Of a DNA stretch of 53,366 nucleotides, positions 33,713 through 40,790 are shown piece by piece. The stretch is taken from NCBI GenBank assembly GCA_035938395.1, contig DASZGY010000051.1:1-53366 (forward strand), read 5' to 3'. Position 1 is the first letter of the stretch. Each line of letters opens with the position of its first letter. A program made the position numbers and the translations under genes. Under the pieces are notes generated by a model that saw only the letters and a list, made by a program, of their open reading frames with translations, made no database searches and was not told where the DNA came from. The stretch comes from JALZAA01 sp035938395 (GTDB lineage: Bacteria; Actinomycetota; Acidimicrobiia; IMCC26256; JACDBD01).

Positions 33713-34087
33713 ATGGCCACGTCCCCCGAGGATCGCCCGCCCGTCGCGGTCGACTACCACACCGAGGACCTGCCGCCGCTGCCGCAGCGCGACTACCTGA
33801 TCCCGGCCGAGCGGTGGGTCGAGGCACCGCCCGATCTGCGCGAGCTGGGCGCCGACTTCGGCGTGTCGCTCGTCGCGTACAAGCGCCGCATCGGGCGGTA
33901 CCTGCTGTGGCGGGCGGGGCCGGCGTCCCGCGCCGACGCCTGCTACATGGCGCTCGCCTCCGACGACCTGGCCGAGCGGTACACGTTCCGGCTCCGACCC
34001 GACGGCTCCGGCGAGGGGATCAGCGCCGACGGGAAGATGCATCAGCGCTTCCGGACGTGGAAAGAGGCTCTCCTGGCGGCTTCGTAA
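33713..34087 (+). CDS. Conserved hypothetical protein, 124 residues
   Basis: I do not recognise a family. The protein is hydrophilic, without signal peptide, membrane helix or cysteine pairs apart from one Cys. It has a Pro/Asp-rich start and a compact region with alternating hydrophobic residues (SLVAYKRRIGRYLLWRAG) followed by basic and aromatic residues. ATG 33713 diverges from the PLP-enzyme ATG with a 20-bp gap and has no clear ribosome site. It converges on the sigma factor gene with a 5-bp gap. Confidence 0.75.
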   Translation: MATSPEDRPPVAVDYHTEDLPPLPQRDYLIPAERWVEAPPDLRELGADFGVSLVAYKRRIGRYLLWRAGPASRADACYMALASDDLAERYTFRLRPDGSGEGISADGKMHQRFRTWKEALLAAS

Positions 34088-34092
34088 CCCGT

Positions 34093-34839
34093 TCAGGCGA
34101 GGACGTCGCCGACGCCGGCGCGGAGGCGGTCGAGCGTGCGCGCCAGGATGCGCGAGATCTGCATCTGGCTCACACCGAACCGGTCGGCGATCTCGGACTG
34201 TGTGAGCCCGTCGTAGAAGCGGAGCACGACGATGTCGCGCTCACGATCCGGGAGCGACTCGAGCAGCTGCGACACGATCATCCGCTGCTCCACCGCCTCC
34301 ATGCCGCTGTCGAGGTTGCCGCGCCGGTCGACGACTCCGACCGTGCCGCCGTCGCGATCGTCGTTCTCGATGGGCGCGGCGACGATCGCCCGACCGGCCT
34401 CCAACGCTTCCAGCACGTCCTCGCTGGACAGGTTGGTGTCGGCGGCGATCTCGTCGATCGTCGGTGAACGACCGCACCGCTGGGTGAGCGTCGCGACGCT
34501 CTGGTTGACCTCGAGCATGAGCTCCTGGAGCCGCCGGGGGACGCGCACCGCCCATCGCTTGTCGCGGAAGTGGCGCTTCAGCTCGCCTTCGATCGTGGGC
34601 GTCGCGAAGCTCGAGAACGCGAGGCCGCGCTCGGGATCGAATCGCTCGACCGACTTGAGCAGACCCACCAATGCGACCTGCAGGAGGTCGTCGTGGCGCT
34701 CGCCGCGGCCTCCGAAGCGACGGGAGACCGCTTCGGCCAGCCCGATGTTCATCTCGATGAGCCGGTCCCGCAGTCGGCGGTCCTCGGTGCGGCGATACTC
34801 GAAGAAGAGCGCCGCCCGCTCCTGCGGGTCGGTCGACAT
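34093..34839 (-). CDS. SigB/SigF-type (group 3) RNA polymerase sigma factor, left copy
   Basis: The 248-residue protein has region 2 (DDLLQVALVGLLKSVERFDP and FSSFATPTIEGELKRHFRD), region 3 and region 4 (LPDRERDIVVLRFYDGLTQSEIADRFGVS), as in stress or sporulation sigma factors controlled by partner switching. It is clearly paralogous to the sigma factor at 35817-36647. ATG 34839 begins 1 nt after the anti-sigma stop and agrees with family N-termini; the frame extends back to 34893. The adjacent anti-sigma gene indicates post-translational control. Confidence 0.93.
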   Translation of the reverse strand: MSTDPQERAALFFEYRRTEDRRLRDRLIEMNIGLAEAVSRRFGGRGERHDDLLQVALVGLLKSVERFDPERGLAFSSFATPTIEGELKRHFRDKRWAVRVPRRLQELMLEVNQSVATLTQRCGRSPTIDEIAADTNLSSEDVLEALEAGRAIVAAPIENDDRDGGTVGVVDRRGNLDSGMEAVEQRMIVSQLLESLPDRERDIVVLRFYDGLTQSEIADRFGVSQMQISRILARTLDRLRAGVGDVLA

Positions 34840-34840
34840 G

Positions 34841-35221
34841 TCAGCGACGCCGGGCGCGCTTGAGCAGTCGGAAGTGGAGTGCGTCGCCGTCACGGTCGAG
34901 GTCGTGCTCGTCGACGACGGCGGCGACGATCGTCCGCGACAGCTCGCTGGGTTTCGATTCGCCGCCCGGCTCGATCGGTGGTCCGACTCCCCCGACGACC
35001 AGCCCTTCGTCGTCCAGCTCGAAGACCAGCTCGACGGTCCCGCTGCCGTCGGCGCGCATCACGGAGTGACAGAGCTCGTCGACGGCGATGCGGAGGTCCT
35101 CGATCTCGTCGAAGGTCAGGCCGGCGCGGCTGCCGGCATCGGCGGCGGCCAGGCGCGCCAGGCGCAGGAAGTCGGGCCTGCCCGGGATGATCAGCCGGAT
35201 CTCGACAGCATGTTCGGGCAT
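34841..35221 (-). CDS. RsbW-like anti-sigma factor with degenerate ATP-binding motifs, left copy
   Basis: The 126-residue protein has the HATPase/RsbW fold pattern (IIPGRPDFLRLARLAA; DLRIAVDELCHSV). The N-box keeps E49, but the Asn that coordinates Mg-ATP is replaced by H52, and no DxGxG G1 box is visible. It may bind the sigma factor but be a weak or inactive kinase. Some actinobacterial homologues such as UsfX also have variant N-boxes. ATG 35221 follows GAGGGG and is preferred to 35263. It is translated just ahead of its sigma factor and is a paralogue of the protein at 35401. Confidence 0.75.
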   Translation of the reverse strand: MPEHAVEIRLIIPGRPDFLRLARLAAADAGSRAGLTFDEIEDLRIAVDELCHSVMRADGSGTVELVFELDDEGLVVGGVGPPIEPGGESKPSELSRTIVAAVVDEHDLDRDGDALHFRLLKRARRR

Positions 35222-35268
35222 TGGGAACCCCTCGTTCGCCCCTCCGGGGTGTCGATGTTTCACCGAGC

Positions 35269-35282
35269 GTCACGCTCGTGAC
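35269..35282. promoter_or_regulatory. Inverted repeat in the divergent sigma-cassette region
   Basis: GTCACG-CT-CGTGAC is a perfect inverted repeat, partly overlapping a second hairpin-forming string CGAGCG-TCA-CGCTCG (35264-35278). It lies about 50 bp upstream of the left anti-sigma start and 120 bp upstream of the right one, so it could be an operator serving one or both directions. No convincing SigF-type promoter (GTTT...GGGTA with 14-17 bp spacing) was found beside it. Confidence 0.3.
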
Positions 35283-35400
35283 AAAACGGCGGAATCCGCA
35301 CAAGAGCGGGGGCTCCGGGCGCTGTCGCCCATCGCATGGTTTCCGCAGGTCGTGGGTAGGTTCGCCGGAGCTACGCAAATGGGTTGGGGGTACGCCCGCG

Positions 35401-35820
35401 GTGTCCATGATGCTCGAAAAATTCGAGGACGTGGTGGGCCAGTGCGAGCTTCGTCTGCAGGTTCCGGCCACGATCGAGCACCTGCGGACAGTTCGGCTGG
35501 TCGCCGCCGATGCCGCCGATCGTGCGGGATTCGACTGCGACGAGACCGACGACCTCCGCATCGCCGTCGACGAGGTGTGTCACGCAGTGCTCAAGAGCAC
35601 CGAAGCGCCGATCACCGTGGGGTTCTCCACCGAGCCCGGGCTCGTCCGGGTCAGCGGCGGTGCCCGGCGCGAGGGCGCGCTGCGACCGCTGCACCTGCCC
35701 CGGCTCTCGCAGCTCATCGTGGACGCCGTGTCGGACGACGTCGAGATCGTCGACGGCTCGGCCGACGTCCGCTTCACGATCGTGAAGCGGGCAGGTCTTC
35801 CGGACGTGGGGTCAGGGTGA
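35401..35820 (+). CDS. RsbW-like anti-sigma factor with degenerate ATP-binding motifs, right copy
   Basis: This 139-residue paralogue of the divergent anti-sigma protein shares DLRIAVDEVCHAVL: E58 is kept, the N-box Asn is H61, and no G1 box is evident (VRVSGGARREGAL). It should hold the downstream sigma factor inactive, perhaps without kinase activity. GTG 35401 follows GGGGGT at about 11 nt; ATG codons at 35407 and 35410 are alternatives. Its stop overlaps the sigma-factor GTG by 4 nt. An open frame back to 35221 is not supported by homology. Confidence 0.72.
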   Translation: MSMMLEKFEDVVGQCELRLQVPATIEHLRTVRLVAADAADRAGFDCDETDDLRIAVDEVCHAVLKSTEAPITVGFSTEPGLVRVSGGARREGALRPLHLPRLSQLIVDAVSDDVEIVDGSADVRFTIVKRAGLPDVGSG

Positions 35821-36647
35821 CTGTGCGCGTCGGCGAACGGCCCACGAGGGAGCAGCGCACGGCGGGCGAACACGGTCCGCCGCCGGGTGACCGGAGGCGG
35901 ACGCGCGCCAACGGGAGCGACCAGGCCATCGACGAGCGGTTCGGCGCCTATCGCCGCAGCGGCGACCGGCGCGTGCGCGACGAGCTCGTCGAGGAGCACG
36001 CCCCGCTGGCGCGCTTCCTCGCCGGCCGCTTCGCGAATCGCGGCGAGCCACGCGACGACCTCGTCCAGGTGGCGCTGGTGGGCCTGTTCAAGGCGGTCGA
36101 GCGTTTCGATCCCGATCGGGGACTCCAGTTCTCGACGTTCGCCACCCCGACGATCCTCGGTGAGCTGAAGCGGCACTTCCGGGACCGCGGATGGGCGGTT
36201 CGTGTGCCGCGTCGTGTTCAAGAGCTCCACCTCCAGCTGGGCCGCATCGTCTCGGTGCTCGGCCAGGAGAAGGGGCGCTCGCCGACACCGGGCGAGGTCG
36301 CGGAGCGGGCCGGGGTGTCCGAGGAGTCGGTGCTGGAGGCGATGGAGGCCGGCTCGCTGTACCGCCTCGTCTCGCTCGACGGATCGGTGACGCCGGACGA
36401 CGAGGGCGGCGAGCTCGCCTCGTGCCTGGGCGACGACGATCCCGAGTTCGAGCGGATCGAACACCGGTCCGAGATCACCGAGCTGCTGAACGTGCTCCCT
36501 GACCGGGAGCGCCGCATCGTCGAGCTTCGCTTCTTCGAGAGCATGACCCAGTCGGAGATCGCCGAGCACGTCGGAGTCAGCCAGATGCACGTCTCGCGTC
36601 TGCTCACCCGGAGCTTGGAGCGGTTGCGGGCGGAGGCGAGCGCGTGA
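35817..36647 (+). CDS. SigB/SigF-type (group 3) RNA polymerase sigma factor, right copy
   Basis: The 276-residue protein has the same region 2 (DDLVQVALVGLFKAVERFDP; FSTFATPTILGELKRHFRD), region 3 and region 4 (LPDRERRIVELRFFESMTQSEIAEHVGVS) as the left copy, plus a basic N-terminal extension of ~35 residues. GTG 35817 overlaps the anti-sigma stop by 4 nt, and its own stop overlaps the next HATPase gene by 4 nt, so three genes are translationally chained. The similar promoter-recognition regions suggest overlapping regulons for the two copies. Confidence 0.93.
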   Translation: MTVRVGERPTREQRTAGEHGPPPGDRRRTRANGSDQAIDERFGAYRRSGDRRVRDELVEEHAPLARFLAGRFANRGEPRDDLVQVALVGLFKAVERFDPDRGLQFSTFATPTILGELKRHFRDRGWAVRVPRRVQELHLQLGRIVSVLGQEKGRSPTPGEVAERAGVSEESVLEAMEAGSLYRLVSLDGSVTPDDEGGELASCLGDDDPEFERIEHRSEITELLNVLPDRERRIVELRFFESMTQSEIAEHVGVSQMHVSRLLTRSLERLRAEASA

Positions 36648-37072
36648 CGGCACCCACGAGCCGCGCCCGGCGCGACGGCAGGAGGGAGAGGTCTACGGAC
36701 GAGTTCTCGACGGTCTTTCCCTCCGTGGCGCCGAGCGCCGCCAGCGCGCGCCGATTCGTCGCCGCCGCGTTGCGACGCTGGGGATGCCCCGACGACTTCA
36801 TCGAGTTGGTCCTCCTCTTGACCAGCGAGCTCGTGACGAACGCCTACCGGCACGCCGGCACGGAGACGCGCGTGTCCGTCCGGCTCGACGACGACTGCAC
36901 GCGCGTCGAGGTGCGCGACGTCGGGCGCGGCGAGCCCGAGCTCCGGCCGCTGGATACCGATCGCGTCGACGGCCGCGGGCTCCAGATCGTCGACGCGCTC
37001 GCCGATCGGTGGGGCTACCACTCGAACGCCGGGGGCACCGCCGTGTGGTTCGAGCTGGTTCACCGGCGATAG
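36644..37072 (+). CDS. RsbW/SpoIIAB-type serine kinase anti-sigma factor (canonical HATPase)
   Basis: Unlike the other two RsbW-like proteins here, this 142-residue protein keeps the kinase motifs: N-box LTSELVTNAYRH with E62, N66 and H70; G1 box RDVGRGE (D92, G94, G96); and GRGLQIVDALADRWG. It should bind ATP and phosphorylate a STAS antagonist, most likely the protein encoded 21 bp downstream, while sequestering a sigma factor. The first ~25 residues are basic and disordered-looking. GTG 36644 overlaps the sigma-factor stop. Confidence 0.88.
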   Translation: MTAPTSRARRDGRRERSTDEFSTVFPSVAPSAASARRFVAAALRRWGCPDDFIELVLLLTSELVTNAYRHAGTETRVSVRLDDDCTRVEVRDVGRGEPELRPLDTDRVDGRGLQIVDALADRWGYHSNAGGTAVWFELVHRR

Positions 37073-37093
37073 CGGCTGGGTATTCTGGCCGCC

Positions 37094-37438
37094 ATGGTCC
37101 CCCCCGGCTCTGACCCGTCCGCGGGCGATGACTTTCGGATCTCGGTCCGGGACGACGCAGGCACGCCGACGGTCGTCGTCGAGGGCGAGGTCGACGTGGC
37201 CACCGCGCCGGCGCTGCGGGACGAGCTCTACCGGCTGATCGAAGAGGGTTCCCGCGAGATCGTCGTCGACCTCTCCGGCATGGACTTCATCGACTCGACC
37301 GGCCTCGGTGTGTTCGTCGGGGCGCTCAAGCGGGCCCGCGAGGGCGGTGGCGGCATCGAGCTGCGGGGGCTGAAGCCCTCGGCCCGCAAGGTCTTCGAGA
37401 TCACGGGCCTGAGCTCCGCCTTCACCATCGCCGGCTGA
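37094..37438 (+). CDS. STAS-domain anti-sigma factor antagonist (RsbV/SpoIIAA type)
   Basis: This 114-residue STAS protein has the core motif MDFIDSTGLGVFVGALK; S68 (or T69) is the expected phosphorylation site. Unphosphorylated, it would bind the RsbW-type partner and free the sigma factor. Phosphorylated by the kinase at 36644, it would be inactive until dephosphorylated by a PP2C enzyme such as the one at 31465. ATG 37094 lies 21 bp after the kinase gene. It closes the stress-response operon before the men genes. Confidence 0.93.
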   Translation: MVPPGSDPSAGDDFRISVRDDAGTPTVVVEGEVDVATAPALRDELYRLIEEGSREIVVDLSGMDFIDSTGLGVFVGALKRAREGGGGIELRGLKPSARKVFEITGLSSAFTIAG

Positions 37439-37544
37439 GACGATCACTCAGGGCCGCTCCGCGGTCCGCGGCTTCGCCGTCGGCGAGGGCCCGGCGCTAC
37501 CGTAACGGTTCGTAGGAGTAACCGCTCCCAGAGTGGAGACGCCC

Positions 37545-38387
37545 ATGAACCGGAGCATCCAGGCGGCGCTGGCGTGGAAGCCCGCCGCCGACACCGAGTA
37601 CGGCGACATCCGCTACGAGGTTGCCGAGGGCATCGCCAAGCTCACGATCTGCCGCCCGGAGGTGCGGAACGCCTTCCGGCCCCGCACCCTCTTCGAGCTC
37701 CAGGACGCCTTCGAACGGGCCCGCAGCGATCCCGCCGTCGGCGTGATCGTGCTCACGGGCGAGGGCCCGCAGGCGTTCTGCTCCGGTGGCGATCAGCGCA
37801 TCCGCGGCGACGACGGCTACGTGGGCGACGACGGCGTCGGCCGGCTGAACGTCCTCGACCTCCAGGTCCAGATCCGCCGGCTGCCGAAGCCGGTCGTGGC
37901 GATGGTGGCCGGGTACGCGATCGGGGGCGGGCACGTCCTCCACGTCGTGTGCGACCTCACAATCGCCGCCGACAACGCCCGCTTCGGGCAGACGGGCCCG
38001 AAGGTCGGGTCCTTCGACGGCGGCTACGGCTCGGGCCTCCTCGCCCGGAGCGTCGGGCAGAAGAAGGCGCGCGAGATCTGGTTCCTGTGCGACGAGTACG
38101 GCGCGCAGGAGGCGCTCGACATGGGCCTCGTGAACAAGGTCGTCCCGCTCGAGCAGCTCGAGATCGAGACCGTGGCCTGGTGCAAGCGGATGCTGCAGCA
38201 CAGCCCGCTCGCGTTGCGCATGCTGAAGGCGTCGCTCAACGCCGCCGACGACGGCCTCGCGGGCATCCAGCAGCTCGCCGGCGACGCGACGCTTCTCTAT
38301 TACATGAGCGAGGAGGCGCAGGAGGGCAAGCAGGCGTACCTCGAGAAGCGTCGTCCCGAGTTCGACCGGTTCCCGAAGCGTCCCTAG
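37545..38387 (+). CDS. menB: 1,4-Dihydroxy-2-naphthoyl-CoA synthase
   Basis: This 280-residue crotonase-fold enzyme closes the ring of o-succinylbenzoyl-CoA in menaquinone synthesis. Family-specific segments are FCSGGDQRIRGDDGYVG, GQTGPKVGSFDGGYGSG and KAREIWFLC, which separate MenB from generic enoyl-CoA hydratases. ATG 37545 is set by GGAG 6 nt upstream; GTG 37533 is also in frame. Its stop codon is immediately followed by the menA ATG, so menB, menA and menC form one unit. Confidence 0.95.
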   Translation: MNRSIQAALAWKPAADTEYGDIRYEVAEGIAKLTICRPEVRNAFRPRTLFELQDAFERARSDPAVGVIVLTGEGPQAFCSGGDQRIRGDDGYVGDDGVGRLNVLDLQVQIRRLPKPVVAMVAGYAIGGGHVLHVVCDLTIAADNARFGQTGPKVGSFDGGYGSGLLARSVGQKKAREIWFLCDEYGAQEALDMGLVNKVVPLEQLEIETVAWCKRMLQHSPLALRMLKASLNAADDGLAGIQQLAGDATLLYYMSEEAQEGKQAYLEKRRPEFDRFPKRP

Positions 38388-39260
38388 ATGACGACGGCGG
38401 CGCAGTGGTTCGCGGGGGCGCGGCCGCGGACCCTCGGCGCCGCGCTCTCTCCCGTGCTCGTCGGCACCGCCGCCGCGTACGCCGACGCCGGCACCGTGAT
38501 CTGGTGGCGGGCGGCTGCCGCGCTCGTCGTCGCGCTCGGGCTCCAGGTCGGCGTCAACTACGCGAACGACTATTCCGACGGCGTGCGCGGCACCGACACC
38601 AAGCGCGCCGGTCCGCTCCGCCTCACCGCGTCGGGAGTCGCCGCGCCGGCGGCCGTGCGCAACGCGGCCGCGCTGGCGTTCGGCGCCGCCGCCGTGGTCG
38701 GGCTCGTGCTCGCGATCGCGGTAGATCTCCGGCTCCTCGTGGTGGGCGCGGTGGCCATCGCGGCCGCCGTGTTGTACACGGGCGGGCCGCGCCCCTACGG
38801 CTACTCGGGGCTCGGCGAGGTCGCGGTGCTCGTGTTCTTCGGGTTCGTCGCCACGGCCGGCTCGGCGTACGCGCAACTGGAACGCGTGCCGGCGGGGGCG
38901 TGGTGGGGCGCCGTCGCGGTGGGACTGCTCGCCTGCGCCATCCTGCTCGCCAACAACATCCGGGACATCGACACCGACCGCGCGACCGGCAAGCGCACGC
39001 TGCCGGTGCTGGTCGGCGCACCGGCGGCACGGGGGTTGTTCGTGGCGTGCTCGGCGGGCGCGTTCCTGGCCGTCGCCGCAGTGGGCGTGCTGTATCCGCC
39101 GGCGCTGATCGCGTTGGCGGCGGTCCCGCTCGCGGTGCAACCCGTCCGGCTCGTCCTGACCCGGCGCGACCCGCCGTCGCTCGTCGCCGCGCTGGTCGCA
39201 ACCGCGCGCCTCGAGTTGGTGGTCGCGGTGCTGTTGACCATCGGGTTGGTCACCGCGTGA
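38388..39260 (+). CDS. menA: 1,4-Dihydroxy-2-naphthoate polyprenyltransferase
   Basis: This 290-residue UbiA-superfamily membrane enzyme attaches the polyprenyl tail to dihydroxynaphthoate. The two Asp-rich motifs that bind Mg-prenyl diphosphate are NDYSDGVRGTD (about 60-70) and NNIRDIDTDRATGKRTL (about 188-204). Eight to nine hydrophobic helices are apparent. It begins directly after the menB TAG and overlaps menC by 4 nt. It differs from the second UbiA-family gene at 51458 in keeping complete canonical Asp motifs. Confidence 0.93.
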   Translation: MTTAAQWFAGARPRTLGAALSPVLVGTAAAYADAGTVIWWRAAAALVVALGLQVGVNYANDYSDGVRGTDTKRAGPLRLTASGVAAPAAVRNAAALAFGAAAVVGLVLAIAVDLRLLVVGAVAIAAAVLYTGGPRPYGYSGLGEVAVLVFFGFVATAGSAYAQLERVPAGAWWGAVAVGLLACAILLANNIRDIDTDRATGKRTLPVLVGAPAARGLFVACSAGAFLAVAAVGVLYPPALIALAAVPLAVQPVRLVLTRRDPPSLVAALVATARLELVVAVLLTIGLVTA

Positions 39261-40090
39261 GGGAGCACCGGCTCCGCATCGGGGATCGGGAGGTGATGCT
39301 CGTCGCCGGGCCGGCGGGCTGGGGCGAGGCGTCGCCGCTTCCGGGCTACGCCTGCGGGGACGGCGCGTCACGGCGGGCCGCCGAGGAGTCGGCTCGCGAC
39401 GGTTGGCCGGCGCCCCTCCGCGACAGGGTGCCGGTCAACGCGCTCGTCGACAACGGCCCGGTCGATCCGGGCGCGCTGGCGGGCTTTCCCGCGGTGAAGG
39501 TGAAGGTCGGACGGTCGGACCCGCGCGACGACCTCGACCTCGTGGCGACGGTACGCGACGCGGTCGGCCCCTCGGTGGCGCTGCGCGTCGACGCCAACGG
39601 CGGGTGGGACGTCGAAACCGCCGAGGCGATGATCCGCCGGCTCGCGCCCTACGACCTCGAGCTCGTCGAGCAGCCCGTCGCCGCCCTCGACGACCTCGCC
39701 CGGCTTCGGCGTCGCGTCGACGTGCCCCTCGCCGCCGACGAGTGCGTCCGCTCGGTCGGCGACGCCCGCTGTCTCGCCGCGTTGCACGCCGCCGACGTGG
39801 TCGTCCTCAAGGTTCAGCCGCTCGGTGGTGTGCGGACCGCGCTCCACGTTGCCGAAGCGGCCGGGGTCCCCGCGCTCGTCACCTCGATGCGCGAGACGTC
39901 GATCGGGATCGCGGCCGGACTCGCCCTCGCGGTGGCGTTACCGGACCTTCCCTACGCGTGCGGGCTCGCGGCGCGCATGCCGGGCGGCGACGTCGTGCGC
40001 GATCCGCTCGTCCCCGTCGACGGAGACATGCGCGTCCGACGCGTCGAGCCCGATCCGGCGTTGCTCCGCCACTACGAGGTGACGTCGTGA
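39257..40090 (+). CDS. menC: o-Succinylbenzoate synthase
   Basis: This enolase-superfamily dehydratase (277 residues) is shorter than many MenC proteins (320-375), mainly in the N-terminal capping domain. The barrel keeps the KxK motif (K81, K83), the metal ligand D112 (VDANGGW), LVEQPV, AADE and VLKVQPLGG. It converts SHCHC to o-succinylbenzoate. GTG 39257 overlaps the menA stop. Its last 19 nt overlap the 3' end of the oppositely oriented menH. Confidence 0.9.
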   Translation: MREHRLRIGDREVMLVAGPAGWGEASPLPGYACGDGASRRAAEESARDGWPAPLRDRVPVNALVDNGPVDPGALAGFPAVKVKVGRSDPRDDLDLVATVRDAVGPSVALRVDANGGWDVETAEAMIRRLAPYDLELVEQPVAALDDLARLRRRVDVPLAADECVRSVGDARCLAALHAADVVVLKVQPLGGVRTALHVAEAAGVPALVTSMRETSIGIAAGLALAVALPDLPYACGLAARMPGGDVVRDPLVPVDGDMRVRRVEPDPALLRHYEVTS

Positions 40091-40776
40091 GCGACGCGCC
40101 GCAGCAGCGCCGCGACCGCCTCGGGGTTCTCGAGGTGCGCGGCGTGGCCCGCACCTCCGATCAGCACCGGGTGGACGTCGGTCCCCACGCGTCCGGCCAT
40201 CTCGAAGGCGAGGTCGACGTACTTCTCGTCGAGGACGCCGGCGGCCGGCACGAAGGGCGGCTCGAGATCGCCGAGGCGCTCCCACAGGGGCTCCTGCGTG
40301 CCCGGTCCCAGGGCGCGGAGCGCGTGCGTGAGCGTGGCGACCGTGTTGCCGGCGCGGCGTGCGTCGAGACCGGCGGCGTCGGGTGGCAAGGTCGCGAACA
40401 GGGGCTGGCGCAGCCACCGGTCGAGGAACGCGTCGACGCCGTCGCGCTCGATCTCCTGCGCGAGCTTCTCGTCGGCTTCGCGTCGAGCCGCGCGTTCGGC
40501 GTCGTCGGCGATGCCGGGCGAGGCGCTGAGCAGCACCAGCCCCCGGACCAGATCGGGTCGGTCGAGGGCGAGGCGCAGGCACAGCCGACCCCCCATCGAG
40601 TACCCGGCGTAGACGGCGCGGCCCTCCTGCTCGCCGATCGCCGCGGCCGTCTCCGCGAAGCCGAGCCCGGGGGGGACGCCGACGGCCACGGCCTCGAGGT
40701 CGGGCGGCAGGTGCGCGAGCACCGGATCCCACGACGCGGCCGTCTGCGTGAACCCCGGTACCAGGACGAGCGGCAC
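40072..40776 (-). CDS. menH: α/β-Hydrolase, probable SHCHC synthase MenH
   Basis: The 234-residue α/β-hydrolase has an oxyanion region VPGFTQTAASW, nucleophile elbow GYSMGG (S60) and late GGAGHAAH histidine. MenH eliminates pyruvate from SEPHCHC to give SHCHC. The assignment rests on size and its position between menC and menD, since many other hydrolases share these motifs. It lies on the opposite strand to its neighbours: it converges on menC with a 19-nt overlap and its GTG is 14 bp from the menD ATG. Confidence 0.8.
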   Translation of the reverse strand: MPLVLVPGFTQTAASWDPVLAHLPPDLEAVAVGVPPGLGFAETAAAIGEQEGRAVYAGYSMGGRLCLRLALDRPDLVRGLVLLSASPGIADDAERAARREADEKLAQEIERDGVDAFLDRWLRQPLFATLPPDAAGLDARRAGNTVATLTHALRALGPGTQEPLWERLGDLEPPFVPAAGVLDEKYVDLAFEMAGRVGTDVHPVLIGGAGHAAHLENPEAVAALLRRVAHDVTS

Positions 40777-40790
40777 GTACGGATCCTCGC

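Noticed and set aside
35336..35360. GTTT and GGGTA strings resembling a SigF-type promoter in front of the right sigma cassette
   Set aside because: The spacing is only 11 bp, too short for the GTTT-N14-17-GGGTA consensus, so autoregulation by these sigma factors is not supported.
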